Of a stretch of 64,000 nt of DNA, positions 8,257-18,801 are shown one piece after another. The notes beneath the pieces are model-generated. The model saw nothing but the letters and a program-made list of their open reading frames with translations, was not told the origin of the DNA and did not search any database. The position numbers and the translations under genes were made by a program. The DNA is from Haloactinospora alba (GTDB taxonomy: Bacteria; Actinomycetota; Actinomycetes; Streptosporangiales; Streptosporangiaceae), in the NCBI RefSeq assembly GCF_006717075.1, contig NZ_VFQC01000001.1, positions 1,473,501 to 1,537,500 of the forward strand. Direction: 5' to 3'. The stretch's first letter is position 1; each line of letters opens with the position of its first letter.

Positions 8257-9879
8257 TCACTGCTGTCGGGGCGCGGGCAACTCCGCGGTGAGGCTCCGGG
8301 TAACCGACACCAACTCGGCGGTCCGGTGCTCGGGCAGGGTGAGCAGCGAGAAACCGGACAACTGGGAAGCCGTTCCGGCGACCCGATGGCGCGCCCCCTT
8401 CTTGTTGACCGGCGCGCCGGACTCGGAGGCGACGCGCACGAGCCCCTCGCGCAGGACACTGGTGAGGTTGCCGTGGGCGCGTTGTTGGCAGTGCAGGAGC
8501 AGACGCTCGGCCGGTGTGCTCGGGGCGGTCTCCCGCTCGCTGGCGACGAGGAGGGTGTATCCCGGGGTGGGCTGCCGTTCCAGAATCCGCAGGTCGAAAC
8601 GCGGCCGGAGGAGCCGCTGCAGCCGTGTGTAACCGTCCTTGCGGGCGTGGGGGTTGGCCGCGGACACGAGAACGTGCGTCTCCGCGGCGGAACTCGCGAG
8701 GACGACCCGGAGAAGCAGGTCCTCCCACCCACCGGTCAGGTTGACGGCCGCCCGGTCAGCCGGCGTGGGGGACGACAGCCAGTCCTCCAACCGCACGCTC
8801 TGCCGAGCCGGGTCGGCTGGGGTAACCGGCCACGCCCCGACCGTGGTGTCCGCGGCAGAGCGTTCCAGGACCGCGCGCGCACTTGTTTCCGGTAGGACAC
8901 CCTCGGATTCTGCCGCGTTCTCCCCCCGGCTGTAGATCCGGGGGCGATCGGTGGTGGTACGCGGGGCGGGGGTGCGTGGTGTGGGACGCAGCACGTAAAG
9001 GTCGCTTGCGGCGCCGATGGCCTCCGCTCCCGTGTAGCGGTTGAAGTCCGGCCACATCGCTTCGATGGCGAGGTTCAGCCGCAGCAGTCGCGTCTGCGTC
9101 TTGGCGGTGAGGGTCGGTGTTGTCTCGCTCGCCCCGTAGGCGAGCAGCAGTCGTGCCTGCCGGAAGTCCGCGAGCCCCTCCAAGCCCCGGCGGACGAACG
9201 TTTCGACGCCTTCGGGAGTGTAGGGAGGGTCAGTGAACACCAGGTCGGATCCGGCCTGCAGGGAGGAGGGGAGGTCCAGACGCAGGTCGGCGAAGTAACA
9301 ACGCACCGCGAGTCCGAGTCGTCCGGCGGTGGTGTCGATGTACTCCAGCGTGCGTTCGTCGATGTCGACGACCCTCGCCTCGACATCGGGACACACCATC
9401 GCCGTGGCCAGGGATGTCAGGTCATGGTCACCGACGAACAGCAGGCGCGCCCCGGACAGCGCGAAACGGGAGTCCAGCAGGACCCCCCGGCGTAGGGCCG
9501 TTTCCGCCGTGGCCGCAACGTGGTCGAGTTCGGTGCGCGGGGGTGGTGCCTCCGCGACGATCCGCCGCAGTTGTTCCGCTGCCTCGGCGTGTTCCGTCCC
9601 GGAAGGCGGGAACGGGTCGGCCGCCCGGCTGCGGTGGTAACGGAGGTACTCGTCGGGACGGGCCAACCGGACACGGTCCCCGTCGCGTTCCACCTCCGTG
9701 CCGAGGGACACAAGGGTGCTATCCACCAGACGGTGCGGAACGGCGGTGGCTCGCACGAGCTCGCGCGGACTCCACCACGAGCCGTCCGAGAGGGTGGCGA
9801 GGACATGGTGGATACGTGTTGCGTTTATGCCGTGCTGGTTGAGCAGGTCCGGGATGCTCGACGGGTAGTCATCGGTCAC
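8257..9879 (-). CDS. BpsA-like branched-polyamine synthase family protein with C-terminal extension
   Basis: The N-terminal ~300 of 540 residues resemble N4-bis(aminopropyl)spermidine synthase (BpsA, DUF43): a winged-helix-like N-terminus, GDHDLTS (150-156), VVDIDER (170-176) and TDPPYTPEG (216-224). These form a Rossmann-fold decarboxy-SAM binding and catalytic core. BpsA adds aminopropyl groups to spermidine in thermophiles; the substrate here is unknown. Residues ~310-540 form an extra domain not present in the thermophile enzyme. The GTG at 9879 was chosen because the family-like sequence MTDDYPSS begins there; the frame is open further upstream but lacks homology character. No spermidine synthase is in the window. 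Confidence 0.75.
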   Translation of the reverse strand: MTDDYPSSIPDLLNQHGINATRIHHVLATLSDGSWWSPRELVRATAVPHRLVDSTLVSLGTEVERDGDRVRLARPDEYLRYHRSRAADPFPPSGTEHAEAAEQLRRIVAEAPPPRTELDHVAATAETALRRGVLLDSRFALSGARLLFVGDHDLTSLATAMVCPDVEARVVDIDERTLEYIDTTAGRLGLAVRCYFADLRLDLPSSLQAGSDLVFTDPPYTPEGVETFVRRGLEGLADFRQARLLLAYGASETTPTLTAKTQTRLLRLNLAIEAMWPDFNRYTGAEAIGAASDLYVLRPTPRTPAPRTTTDRPRIYSRGENAAESEGVLPETSARAVLERSAADTTVGAWPVTPADPARQSVRLEDWLSSPTPADRAAVNLTGGWEDLLLRVVLASSAAETHVLVSAANPHARKDGYTRLQRLLRPRFDLRILERQPTPGYTLLVASERETAPSTPAERLLLHCQQRAHGNLTSVLREGLVRVASESGAPVNKKGARHRVAGTASQLSGFSLLTLPEHRTAELVSVTRSLTAELPAPRQQ

Positions 9880-10396
9880 GCCCCGATCATCCCACGCCGT
9901 ATCCGGGGGAGCGGCCCGGAGAACCGGTACCCGTCCCTCGCGCGGCACGGTCGCGCTCCTCCCTACCGGGAGGATGGTTATGGTCACACTTCGGGCTCCG
10001 CTGCGGGCAGGGGAACAGGATTCCCGAGGAAAACGGGATGTTTGTGTTGGATGTCTGGAGGAAAGACCTGTGTCCAGCTCGTTCCTGAAGGGAGCGCCGA
10101 GCGCCTTCCCGCAGTGGGGCACGGGTGTCCTGGTTCCGCGATGGCGCGGTGGCCAGTCGTTTTCCGTCATCCCCTGCAGCAGTGCGGAGCCACGATGTAT
10201 TACGATGAGTGACCCGCGAGTGCGGCACTCACTGGAGCGAGTACCGGAGATCACGAAGGGGTGCATCCACGGACGGCTTTGACGCCTCCGGGGATCCGGT
10301 TACAGGAGAGCAGCAACCGCGTGCCGACGCAGCAGGGCCAATGTCGTCCCGTATGCGCTTTTCACGAAGCCCAGACGTACGACGACAGGAGGGTCG
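9880..10396. other. divergent intergenic region between the bpsA-like gene and gltB
   Basis: These 517 bases separate divergent genes and should hold both promoters. A TACGAT hexamer at 10201-10206 is a possible -10 for gltB, which would give a ~190-nt leader. Inside that leader lies a small hairpin, GAGTG/CACTC (10218-10230). I recognise no known riboswitch and no gene. Confidence 0.4.
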
Positions 10397-13300
10397 ATGC
10401 CTGCTGGCCATGCACAGCGTTCTCCCCTACGGCCGACCACTCGTGACAGCCGGGACGGGCTGTACGACAGCGCCCACGAACACGACGCTTGCGGTGTCGG
10501 CTTCGTCGCGGACCTGTCCGGCAACCGCACCCACGAGACCGTGGACAGGGCCCTGGACGTCCTCCGCAACCTCGACCACCGCGGTGCCGCCGGGGCTGAC
10601 CCCGACGACGGTGACGGCGCTGGCATCCTGACCCAGGTTCCCGACGCGCTCTATCGCGACGTGTGCGGGTTCACCCTCCCCGAGGCCGGCGGGTACGCCA
10701 CAGGTCTCGCGTTCCTTCCGGCCGACGCCGAGGAACGCGAGGCTGCCATCGCCACGGTCAACGCCATCGTCGAGGACGAGGAGCTGACGGTGCTCGGCTG
10801 GCGCGACGTACCGGTGGAACCCCAGTACTGCGGGCCGGCGGCGCGCGAGGTCATGCCGTTCTTCGGTCAGGTCTTCATCACCGGCCGTACCGGAACCCCG
10901 ACCGAGGGACTCACCGGGATCGAGCTGGAACGCTACGCGTACTGTGTGCGCAAGCGGGCCGAACACGAGGCCGGGGTGTACTTTCCGAGCCTCTCGCCCC
11001 GGACCATCACCTACAAGGGCATGCTGACGACTCCGCAGCTGGAGCCGTTCTTCCGCGACCTCTCCGACCGGCGCTACACGTCCGGGCTGGCGCTGGTGCA
11101 CTCGCGGTTCTCCACCAACACCTTCCCCTCGTGGCCGCTGGCGCACCCCTACCGGTACGTCGCCCACAACGGGGAGATCAACACGGTCAAGGGCAACCGC
11201 AACATGATGCGGTCCCGGGAGGCCACCCTCGCCAGTGACGTGCTCCCGGGGGACCTGTCACGCGTCTTCCCGATCGTTGATCCCGGTGACTCCGACACGG
11301 CCTCCTTCGACGCCACTCTGGAGCTGCTGCACCTGGGTGGGCGCTCCCTGCCGCACGCGGTGCTGATGATGATCCCCGAGCCCTGGGAACGCCACTCCGA
11401 GATGGATCCCCAGGTCCGGGCGTTCTACGAGTTCCATTCCATGCTCATGGAACCGTGGGACGGTCCGGCCTCGGTTTCCTTCACCGACGGTTCCCTCGTG
11501 GGCGCGGTTCTGGACCGGAACGGGCTGCGGCCCGGCCGCTACTGGGTCACCGACGACGGCATGGTGGTCATGGCCAGCGAGTCCGGTGTTGTGGACGTCG
11601 AGCCGGAGCGTGTCACCCGCAAGGGGCGACTGGAGCCCGGCCGGATCTTCGTGGTCGACACCGAGCGGGGGCGCCTGCTGGAGGACGAGGAGATCAAGGC
11701 CGAACTCGCGGCCGAGCATCCCTACGCCGAATGGCTGGAACAGGGAGTCGTCCGTCTCGAGGATCTCCCGAGAGCCGAGTCCGACCCTGTCGCGGATCTT
11801 CTCCACCAGCAGCAGGTCTTCGGCTACACGGAGGAGGAGCTCCGGGTCATCCTGAGCCCGATGGCGCGGACCGGGGCGGAGCCGATCGGTTCGATGGGTA
11901 CCGACACCCCCGTGGCGGCCCTGTCGCACCGCTCCCGGCAGCTCTTCGACTACTTCTCCCAGGGGTTCGCCCAGGTCACGAACCCACCGCTGGACGCCAT
12001 CCGGGAAGAACTGGTCACCAGCCTGCACACAGCGCTCGGCTCGGAAGAGAACCTGCTCTCGCCCGATCCCCAGGACTGCGAGCGCATCGTGGCCCCCACC
12101 CCCGTGCTCAGCAACGAGGAACTGGCCACGGTCGTCGCGGCTGGCGCAAGCGACGGCAACCCGGCTTTCCGTACATTCGTCGCGGACGGCACGTATCCGG
12201 TCGCGGGTGGAGGAAGCGGACTGGTGCGCCGTCTCGACGAGATCTGCTCCGAGGTATCCGCGGCCATCGCGGAGGGTGCGCACATCGTCGTCCTGAGCGA
12301 CCGCGGCGCCTCGCCGGAACGGGCCCCCATCCCCTCACTGCTGCTCACCGGAGCCGTGCACCATCACCTGGTGCGTGACAAGACCCGCAACGAGGTCGGG
12401 ATCGTCGTGGAGTCCGGCGACGCACGGGAATGCCACCATGTCGCGCTGCTCCTCGGCTACGGAGCTTCGGCGGTCAACCCCTACATCGCCCTGGAATCGG
12501 TGCGTGACCTGGTGGAACGGGGCGTCATCAGCGACGTTTCCCCCGAGTCCGCCACGGCGAACACGGTCAAGGCCTACGCCAAGGGCGTCCTGAAGATCAT
12601 GTCCAAGATCGGCGTCTCCACCGTGAACTCCTACAGCGGGGCGCAGATCTTCGAGTCCCTCGGGCTGGGGGCCGAGGTCATCGACCGCTGCTTCGTGGGA
12701 ACCACCTCCCCGCTGGGAGGCGTCGGGTTCGACGTGCTGGCCGAGGAGATCCGGATGCGGCACGCCACCGCTTACGCGGACAACCCGGCTGACCATCGCC
12801 GCCTCGCGGTCGGTGGTGAGTACCAGTGGCGGCGTGAAGGCGAACCGCACCTGTTCAACCCCCAGACTGTTTTCAAGCTGCAGCACGCCACACGCAGCCG
12901 CCGGTGGGAGATCTTCAAGGAGTACACCTCCGAGATCGACGAGCAGGCCCAGGGGCTGATGACGCTGCGCGGTCTGTTCCGCATCAAGGAGGAGGAACGC
13001 AGTCCGGTCCCGATCGAGGAGGTCGAACCGGTAAGCGAGATCGTGAAGCGGTTCTCCACCGGAGCCATGTCGTACGGGTCCATCTCGGCGGAGGCGCACG
13101 AGACCCTGGCGATCGCGATGAACCGGCTCGGGGGGAAGTCCAACACCGGCGAGGGCGGTGAGGACCCGGACCGGTTCACCCCCGACGAGAACGGGGACCT
13201 GCGGCGCAGCGCCATCAAACAGGTGGCCTCCGGCCGGTTCGGTGTCACGTCGCACTACCTGACCAACGCCGACGACATCCAGATCAAGATGGCCCAGGGG

Positions 13301-14959
13301 GCGAAGCCCGGTGAGGGCGGCCAGCTCCCGGGACACAAGGTTTACCCCTGGATCGGCGGAACCCGCCACTCCACTCCCGGCGTGGGCCTCATCTCGCCTC
13401 CGCCGCACCACGACATCTACTCCATCGAGGACCTCGCCCAGCTCATCCACGACCTGAAGAACGCCAATCCGCAGGCGCGGGTGCACGTCAAGCTCGTCTC
13501 CGAGGCCGGGGTCGGCACCGTCGCGGCCGGTGTGTCCAAGGCCCACGCCGACGTGGTGCTCGTCTCCGGACATGACGGTGGCACGGGTGCATCCCCACTG
13601 ACCTCGCTCAAGCACGCCGGCACCCCCTGGGAGCTGGGGTTGGCCGAGACCCAGCAGACACTGCTGCGCAACGGACTGCGGGACCGGATCGCCGTGCAGA
13701 CCGACGGTCAGATGAAGACCGGGCGCGACGTCATCATCGCCGCACTGCTCGGTGCGGAGGAATTCGGGTTCGCGACGGCTCCGCTGGTGGTCTCGGGATG
13801 CGTCATGATGCGGGTCTGCCATCTCGACACGTGCCCGGTCGGTGTCGCCACCCAGAACCCGGAGCTGCGGCAGCGGTACACCGGCAAGGCCGAGTTCGTC
13901 GTGAACTTCTTCGAGTTCATCGCCGAGGAAGTCCGGTCCTACCTCGCTGCGCTGGGATTCCGCAGCCTGGACGAGGCCATCGGCGAAGTGGGACTGATCG
14001 ACCCCTCCGAGGCTGTACGGCACTGGAAGACCGAGGGGCTCGATCTCACGCCGGTGCTGAGCGAGACCCCGACGTGGGAGGGCGACCACCGGCGCCAGGT
14101 GCGCAGCCAGGACCACAGTTTGGAAAAGGCGCTGGACAACACCCTCATCCAGCTGTGCGAAGGGGCGCTGGAGTACAAGGAACCGCTCCAGCTGGAACTG
14201 CCGATCCGCAACGTGAACCGCACGGTCGGGACCATGCTCGGCCACGAGATCACCAAGCGTTACGGCGCCGTGGGGCTTCCCCAGGACACCATCGACATCA
14301 CGTTCACCGGCTCCGCCGGACAGTCCTTCGGGGCCTTCCTGCCCAGCGGGCTGACACAGCGACTGGTCGGAGACGCGAACGACTACGTCGGCAAGGGGCT
14401 CTCGGGGGGCCGGATCACCGTCCGTCCGCCCGAGGACGTGCCGTTCGCCCCCGAGGAGCACATCATCGCCGGGAACGTCATCGCCTACGGCGCGACCTCG
14501 GGAGAGGTCTTCCTGCGCGGGGTCGTGGGTGAGCGGTTCTGCGTGCGCAACTCGGGAGCCCTCGCAGTGGCCGAGGGGGTGGGTGACCACGGTTGCGAGT
14601 ACATGACCGGCGGCCGCGCCGTCGTCCTCGGCAGTACGGGGCGCAACTTCGCCGCCGGCATGTCCGGCGGGATCGCCTACGTGCTCGACCTCGACCCGCA
14701 ACGGGTCAACCACGAGATGGTCGATCTGGACCCCTTGGACGGGGACGACCGCGCGTTCCTGGCGGACGTGCTGCGGCGGCACCGCGAGGAGACCGGATCC
14801 GAGGTGGCCAGGGAACTGCTGGCCGGCGGCGAGGCCGCGTTGGGGCGGTTCGGCAAGGTCATGCCACGTGACTACAAGCGCGTGCTGCAAGCCCAGGCTG
14901 AGGCGGAACGCGCTGGACGCGACGTCAACGAGGCCATCATGGCCGCCGCCCAGTCGTAA
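10397..14959 (+). CDS. gltB: glutamate synthase (NADPH) large subunit
   Basis: GltB hydrolyses glutamine and transfers ammonia to 2-oxoglutarate, giving glutamate. The catalytic N-terminal cysteine lies in HDACGVGF (Cys32), implying removal of a 31-residue propeptide. The central and FMN-binding synthase domains follow, then a 3Fe-4S motif in [19 protein letters not shown], and a C-terminal beta-helix (GXXGXXXG repeats, about 1270-1480). The 1520-residue length is standard. AGGAGGG at 10387-10393 fixes the ATG. gltD follows 33 bp downstream. Confidence 0.98.
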   Translation: MPAGHAQRSPLRPTTRDSRDGLYDSAHEHDACGVGFVADLSGNRTHETVDRALDVLRNLDHRGAAGADPDDGDGAGILTQVPDALYRDVCGFTLPEAGGYATGLAFLPADAEEREAAIATVNAIVEDEELTVLGWRDVPVEPQYCGPAAREVMPFFGQVFITGRTGTPTEGLTGIELERYAYCVRKRAEHEAGVYFPSLSPRTITYKGMLTTPQLEPFFRDLSDRRYTSGLALVHSRFSTNTFPSWPLAHPYRYVAHNGEINTVKGNRNMMRSREATLASDVLPGDLSRVFPIVDPGDSDTASFDATLELLHLGGRSLPHAVLMMIPEPWERHSEMDPQVRAFYEFHSMLMEPWDGPASVSFTDGSLVGAVLDRNGLRPGRYWVTDDGMVVMASESGVVDVEPERVTRKGRLEPGRIFVVDTERGRLLEDEEIKAELAAEHPYAEWLEQGVVRLEDLPRAESDPVADLLHQQQVFGYTEEELRVILSPMARTGAEPIGSMGTDTPVAALSHRSRQLFDYFSQGFAQVTNPPLDAIREELVTSLHTALGSEENLLSPDPQDCERIVAPTPVLSNEELATVVAAGASDGNPAFRTFVADGTYPVAGGGSGLVRRLDEICSEVSAAIAEGAHIVVLSDRGASPERAPIPSLLLTGAVHHHLVRDKTRNEVGIVVESGDARECHHVALLLGYGASAVNPYIALESVRDLVERGVISDVSPESATANTVKAYAKGVLKIMSKIGVSTVNSYSGAQIFESLGLGAEVIDRCFVGTTSPLGGVGFDVLAEEIRMRHATAYADNPADHRRLAVGGEYQWRREGEPHLFNPQTVFKLQHATRSRRWEIFKEYTSEIDEQAQGLMTLRGLFRIKEEERSPVPIEEVEPVSEIVKRFSTGAMSYGSISAEAHETLAIAMNRLGGKSNTGEGGEDPDRFTPDENGDLRRSAIKQVASGRFGVTSHYLTNADDIQIKMAQGAKPGEGGQLPGHKVYPWIGGTRHSTPGVGLISPPPHHDIYSIEDLAQLIHDLKNANPQARVHVKLVSEAGVGTVAAGVSKAHADVVLVSGHDGGTGASPLTSLKHAGTPWELGLAETQQTLLRNGLRDRIAVQTDGQMKTGRDVIIAALLGAEEFGFATAPLVVSGCVMMRVCHLDTCPVGVATQNPELRQRYTGKAEFVVNFFEFIAEEVRSYLAALGFRSLDEAIGEVGLIDPSEAVRHWKTEGLDLTPVLSETPTWEGDHRRQVRSQDHSLEKALDNTLIQLCEGALEYKEPLQLELPIRNVNRTVGTMLGHEITKRYGAVGLPQDTIDITFTGSAGQSFGAFLPSGLTQRLVGDANDYVGKGLSGGRITVRPPEDVPFAPEEHIIAGNVIAYGATSGEVFLRGVVGERFCVRNSGALAVAEGVGDHGCEYMTGGRAVVLGSTGRNFAAGMSGGIAYVLDLDPQRVNHEMVDLDPLDGDDRAFLADVLRRHREETGSEVARELLAGGEAALGRFGKVMPRDYKRVLQAQAEAERAGRDVNEAIMAAAQS

Positions 14960-14992
14960 GCGCCGCGCCAGCGAACGGAAGGACAACGAACA

Positions 14993-16450
14993 ATGGCGGA
15001 CCCGAGGGGATTCCTCAAGATCACCGAGCGGGAGCTTCCCGCGCGCCGTCCGGTGGACGTGCGTATCCAGGACTGGCGCGAAGTCTACGCCGAGGCCGAC
15101 CGCGGATCGGTGGAACAGCAGGCGTCGCGTTGTATGGACTGCGGCGTCCCCTTCTGCCACAACGGTTGCCCGCTGGGCAACCTCATCCCGGAGTGGAACG
15201 AACTCGTACGGCGCGGTGACTGGGGCGAGGCGATCGAGCGGCTGCACGCCACCAACAACTTCCCCGAGTTCACCGGGCGGCTGTGCCCCGCACCGTGCGA
15301 GTCGGCCTGTGTGCTTGGCATCAACCAGCCGGCTGTCACCATCAAGAACGTGGAGAACTCCATCATCGACCGGGCGTGGGAGGAGGGGTGGGTCCGTCCC
15401 CAACCTCCCGCCGAACGCACCGGGAAGAGAGTCGCCGTTGTCGGCTCCGGCCCGGCCGGGCTGGCCGCCGCCCAACAGCTCACGCGGGCGGGACACGACG
15501 TGACCGTCTACGAGCGGGCGGACCGTATCGGAGGGCTGCTGCGGTACGGCATCCCGGAGTTCAAGATGGAGAAACGGCACATCGACCGCCGCATCGCGCA
15601 GATGAAGGCCGAAGGGACCACGTTCACCACCGGTGTCGACATCGGGGTGGACGTCACGGTGGAACAGCTGCGTGCCCAGCACGACGCCGTCCTGCTGGCC
15701 GGTGGCGCCACCGCGTGGCGGGACCTTCCCGCCTCCGGGCGCGACCTGGACGGGGTGTACCAGGCCATGGAGTACCTTCCGCAGGCCAACCGGGTGCAGG
15801 AGGGGGACTACACCACCCCCTCCATCAACGCCGAGGGCAAGCATGTCGTTGTCATCGGCGGTGGTGACACCGGGGCGGACTGCATCGGTACCGCCCACCG
15901 CCAGGGAGCGGCCTCGGTCACCCAGTTGGAGATCATGCCCAAGCCTCCCGAGCAGCGGCCCGACAACCAGCCGTGGCCGACGTATCCCATGCTGTACCGC
16001 GTGAGCACCGCCCATGAGGAGGGCGGGGAACGCCTCTACTCGGTGAGCACGGTGGAGTTCCTCGGTGACGAGCACGGGCGGGTGCGCGCGCTCAAACTTG
16101 TCGACGTCGAACGCACCGACAGCGGGTTCACCCCGGTGGAGGGCAGCGAGCGCGAGATCCCGGCGCAGTTGGTGACCCTGGCCATGGGGTTCGTGGGACC
16201 GCAGAAGGAAGGCATGGTCGAACAGCTCGGGGTCGAGCTGGACGGCCGGGGCAACGTGTCCCGGGACAGCGACTACACGACCTCGGTTGAGGGCGTGTTC
16301 TGCGCCGGTGACATGGGGCGCGGCCAGTCCCTCATCGTGTGGGCCATCGCCGAGGGCCGTTCCGCTGCTGCCGGGGTGGACCGTTTCCTCACCCGGACGG
16401 AGACGAACCTGCCCCGGGCCGTCGCCCCCACGGACCGCCCGTTGGTCTAA
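14993..16450 (+). CDS. gltD: glutamate synthase small subunit
   Basis: GltD is the FAD- and Fe-S-containing subunit that passes electrons from NADPH to GltB. The 485 residues include the N-terminal cysteine clusters CMDCGVPFCHNGC and CPAPCESAC, the FAD-binding GSGPAGLAAAQ near residue 150, and the NADPH-binding GGGDTGADC near residue 290. The gene sits close behind gltB, and a strong stem-loop follows. Confidence 0.97.
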   Translation: MADPRGFLKITERELPARRPVDVRIQDWREVYAEADRGSVEQQASRCMDCGVPFCHNGCPLGNLIPEWNELVRRGDWGEAIERLHATNNFPEFTGRLCPAPCESACVLGINQPAVTIKNVENSIIDRAWEEGWVRPQPPAERTGKRVAVVGSGPAGLAAAQQLTRAGHDVTVYERADRIGGLLRYGIPEFKMEKRHIDRRIAQMKAEGTTFTTGVDIGVDVTVEQLRAQHDAVLLAGGATAWRDLPASGRDLDGVYQAMEYLPQANRVQEGDYTTPSINAEGKHVVVIGGGDTGADCIGTAHRQGAASVTQLEIMPKPPEQRPDNQPWPTYPMLYRVSTAHEEGGERLYSVSTVEFLGDEHGRVRALKLVDVERTDSGFTPVEGSEREIPAQLVTLAMGFVGPQKEGMVEQLGVELDGRGNVSRDSDYTTSVEGVFCAGDMGRGQSLIVWAIAEGRSAAAGVDRFLTRTETNLPRAVAPTDRPLV

Positions 16451-16457
16451 CTCCGTC

Positions 16458-16508
16458 CCGCCCGGCCCTGGGAAGCGGCCACACGAGCCGGTGCCCAGGG
16501 CCGGGCGG
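16458..16508 (+). terminator. GC-rich stem-loop terminator after gltD
   Basis: A perfect 15-bp stem (16458-16472 with 16494-16508) encloses a 21-nt loop that can itself form a small hairpin. It starts seven bases after the gltD stop. No T-tract follows. Confidence 0.8.
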
Positions 16509-16578
16509 TCGGAAAACACCGTCATCTGAGTACACCAACGGATGCCCGGACAGCCGTTCGCCGCGTAGCGTCGAGGTT

Positions 16579-16977
16579 ATGGGGTACCAGATCATCGGCG
16601 AGGCCGCGATGGTACTGCACTTCGCCTTCCTCGCCTACCTCGCCGTCGGTGGGTTCCTGGCCTGGCGCTGGCCGAAAGCGTTCTGGCCGCATCTGGTGTG
16701 CGCAGTGAACGCCGGGGGAATCATCACCATCCAATGGCCGTGCCCGTTGACCACAGTGGAGAACTGGGCCCGCCTCCGCGCCGGTGACGAAGGGCTCCCC
16801 ACCGGCTTTATCGATCATTACCTAACGGGGGTGATCTATCCGGAGGAACACCTTCTGACCTCTCGGATTCTCCTCGGGGTGGTCATAGGGGTCTCCTGGG
16901 TGGGGGTAGCGCTCCTGCGGTGGGGCCCACGCACCCGGGCCAGCGCCGGGGGAGACCGGAGTGTTAAGGATCCGTAA
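16579..16977 (+). CDS. DUF2784 family membrane protein
   Basis: This 132-residue protein has about four membrane helices and the DUF2784 pattern: an N-terminal helix, LAWRWPK, a central ITIQWPCPLTTVEN segment, then FIDHYLTGVIYPE. Function of the family is unknown. The ATG at 16579 lies seven bases after TAGCGT (16566-16571), a good -10, so the transcript is probably leaderless. It is separated from gltD by a strong terminator and is likely monocistronic. Confidence 0.85.
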   Translation: MGYQIIGEAAMVLHFAFLAYLAVGGFLAWRWPKAFWPHLVCAVNAGGIITIQWPCPLTTVENWARLRAGDEGLPTGFIDHYLTGVIYPEEHLLTSRILLGVVIGVSWVGVALLRWGPRTRASAGGDRSVKDP

Positions 16978-17086
16978 TGATCAGTCACGACGCCCGTCCC
17001 CTCCTGCGGGAAAACATCGCAGTTCAGGAGGGAAGACGCTGGTTGAGGAGCCATGTCGTCTTCCGCTGTGGGGCGGAGCATGAGCG

Positions 17087-17092
17087 TAGATT
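17087..17092 (+). promoter_or_regulatory. probable -10 of a leaderless transcript (gene at 17099)
   Basis: TAGATT ends six bases before the ATG at 17099, the spacing expected when transcription starts at the start codon. No ribosome binding site is visible. Confidence 0.5.
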
Positions 17093-17098
17093 CGTCGT

Positions 17099-18001
17099 AT
17101 GACCACGATGACTCCGGAAGCTCTCCGCGCTGCGGAGCACTTCATCACACGTAACGCACGCCTGCTCGACCGCCACCGGTTCGCTTTCCACTTCCACAGC
17201 GGGCCCGCAGCACCGGTCCGTTCCGTTCTGGAGGCGTACCGCAACATCGACGACGGGTACGGAAACGGGCTCGAACCGGACATACGCGGTCATGGTAGCC
17301 AGCCGGCCGCGGTCGAATGGGCGCTGCGCCATCTGGACGAGTTGGGGACCATCTCCCAGGAGACCGGTTCTTCGGTGTGCCATTACCTGACCGGGATCAC
17401 GGACAACACCGGTGGGGTTCCGCCTGTCCTACCCAACGTCCGCTACACGGAGGCGGCCCCCTGGTGGCGGGAGCGGGAGAACTTCGAGGCTGCCCTCCAC
17501 CCCACCGCGGCGATCGCGGGCCTGCTGCACAAGCACCACATCAGTCACCAGTGGCGCGACCAGGCCACCGCGTTCTGCTGGACGCGACTGGACGCGTTGC
17601 GCTGGACGGACCCCTGCGAGGCCATGGCGATCTGCACGTTCCTGCAGCACGCTCCCAACCGGCAGCGCGCCGAGGCCGAACTCGACCGTCTCGCACCCAT
17701 GATCCGGGCGGTGATCGAACTTGACCCGCAGGCTACGGGGTACGTTCACACACCGCTCGACCTCGCCTCCCATCCCGACCACATCGCCCGCCAGCTGTTC
17801 ACTGACGCCGAGATCGACAAGCACCTCGACGCCCTTCAGGAGCAGCAGGCCGACGATGGCGGCTGGAACGTCAACTGGAACAGTTGGGTGGACAGCGCAA
17901 CCCTGGAGTGGCGCGGCATTCTCACCGTGCAGCGTCTGCTGACGCTGCGCGCCTACGGCCGGATCGACAGCTACCTACCGTTCCCCGTCCGCGAGCACTG
18001 A
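17099..18001 (+). CDS. alpha/alpha-toroid (terpene cyclase/prenyltransferase-like) protein
   Basis: The 300-residue protein looks all-helical and ends with QADDGGWNVNW followed by EWRGILTVQRLLTLRAYGR, which resembles the QW repeats of the squalene-cyclase/prenyltransferase toroid fold. I see no DxDD or DxDDTA acid motif of active cyclases, so catalysis is uncertain. No isoprenoid gene is adjacent. The ATG lies six bases after a TAGATT hexamer, and a GC-rich terminator follows. Confidence 0.6.
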   Translation: MTTMTPEALRAAEHFITRNARLLDRHRFAFHFHSGPAAPVRSVLEAYRNIDDGYGNGLEPDIRGHGSQPAAVEWALRHLDELGTISQETGSSVCHYLTGITDNTGGVPPVLPNVRYTEAAPWWRERENFEAALHPTAAIAGLLHKHHISHQWRDQATAFCWTRLDALRWTDPCEAMAICTFLQHAPNRQRAEAELDRLAPMIRAVIELDPQATGYVHTPLDLASHPDHIARQLFTDAEIDKHLDALQEQQADDGGWNVNWNSWVDSATLEWRGILTVQRLLTLRAYGRIDSYLPFPVREH

Positions 18002-18007
18002 GTCCAG

Positions 18008-18038
18008 CCCCGGCCCGGGTCCGTGGCCCGGGCCGGGG
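18008..18038 (+). terminator. GC-rich stem-loop terminator
   Basis: A perfect 12-bp stem, CCCCGGCCCGGG with its complement, flanks a 7-nt loop, six bases after the stop codon at 18001. There is no T-tract. Confidence 0.8.
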
Positions 18039-18175
18039 GGAACCGCCCAGCCTTATTCCGAAGCCCTCCGTGGCGAACCGCGCGGTCACGCGTAACACCG
18101 TGCCCTGGTGGGAAGCGGAGTACGTGACTCCTGACAGGGCAACGGAAAACTCCCGTCATCGTGCGAGGGGGAACT

Positions 18176-18730
18176 ATGGCTGCGGACCTCAGCGGAGCGA
18201 CGATCGCGTTCCTCGCAGCGCCGGAGGGCACCGAACAGGTAGAACTCACCGACCCGTGGGAAGCCGTGCGTGGGGCCGGTGCCGTTCCCTGGCTGGTCTC
18301 CACCGCCCCCGGAAGCATCCAAGCGTTCAACCACCTGGACAAAGGCGACGTCTTTCCCGTCGACACCACCGTCGACCAGGTGACCTCCCGCCGGTTCACC
18401 GGTCTGGTACTGCCGGGTGGGGTGGCCAATCCCGACTACCTGCGGACCCGGGAACGCGCGGTCGCGTTCATCGCGGAGTTCGCCGCGGAGGGCAAACCCG
18501 TCGCGGCTATCTGCCACGCTCCCTGGAGCCTCATCGAGGCCGGAAACGTTCGGGGGCGCGAGCTGACGTCCTATCCCAGCCTCAGGACCGACATCGTCAA
18601 CGCCGGCGGGAAATGGACCGACGAAGCGGTGGTGGTGTGCTCGAACGGAGCCAACACTCTCGTCACGAGCCGCACCCCGGACGATCTGCCTGATTTCGAC
18701 AATGCCGTGCTCGAGGCGTTCGCCGGATAG
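18176..18730 (+). CDS. DJ-1/PfpI family protein
   Basis: This 184-residue class I glutamine-amidotransferase-like protein carries the nucleophile elbow AAICHAPW (Cys113, His114) and the LVLPGG strand (78-82). Relatives act as deglycases, chaperones or proteases, and the exact activity cannot be told from sequence. The ATG at 18176 follows GAGGGGGAAC; a possible upstream start at 18161 is less well placed. It is probably transcribed alone. Confidence 0.88.
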   Translation: MAADLSGATIAFLAAPEGTEQVELTDPWEAVRGAGAVPWLVSTAPGSIQAFNHLDKGDVFPVDTTVDQVTSRRFTGLVLPGGVANPDYLRTRERAVAFIAEFAAEGKPVAAICHAPWSLIEAGNVRGRELTSYPSLRTDIVNAGGKWTDEAVVVCSNGANTLVTSRTPDDLPDFDNAVLEAFAG

Positions 18731-18788
18731 CGACACAGAATACGCCGTTTGGAAACCTGGTTTAGACCATCCTCCCCGCAGAACGCTC

Positions 18789-18794
18789 TAGAGT
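18789..18794 (+). promoter_or_regulatory. probable -10 of pyk
   Basis: TAGAGT ends seven bases before the GTG at 18802. This supports both that start codon and a leaderless pyk mRNA. I see no well-spaced -35. Confidence 0.5.
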
Positions 18795-18801
18795 GTTAAC
18801 C

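Noticed and set aside
10207-10396. Possible riboswitch in the gltB leader
   Set aside because: Only a small 5-bp hairpin is visible, and no known riboswitch core was recognised.
12335-16525. A 1396-residue open frame on the minus strand opposite gltB and gltD
   Set aside because: It mirrors strongly coding plus-strand genes, has no family motif, and arises from high-GC codon bias.
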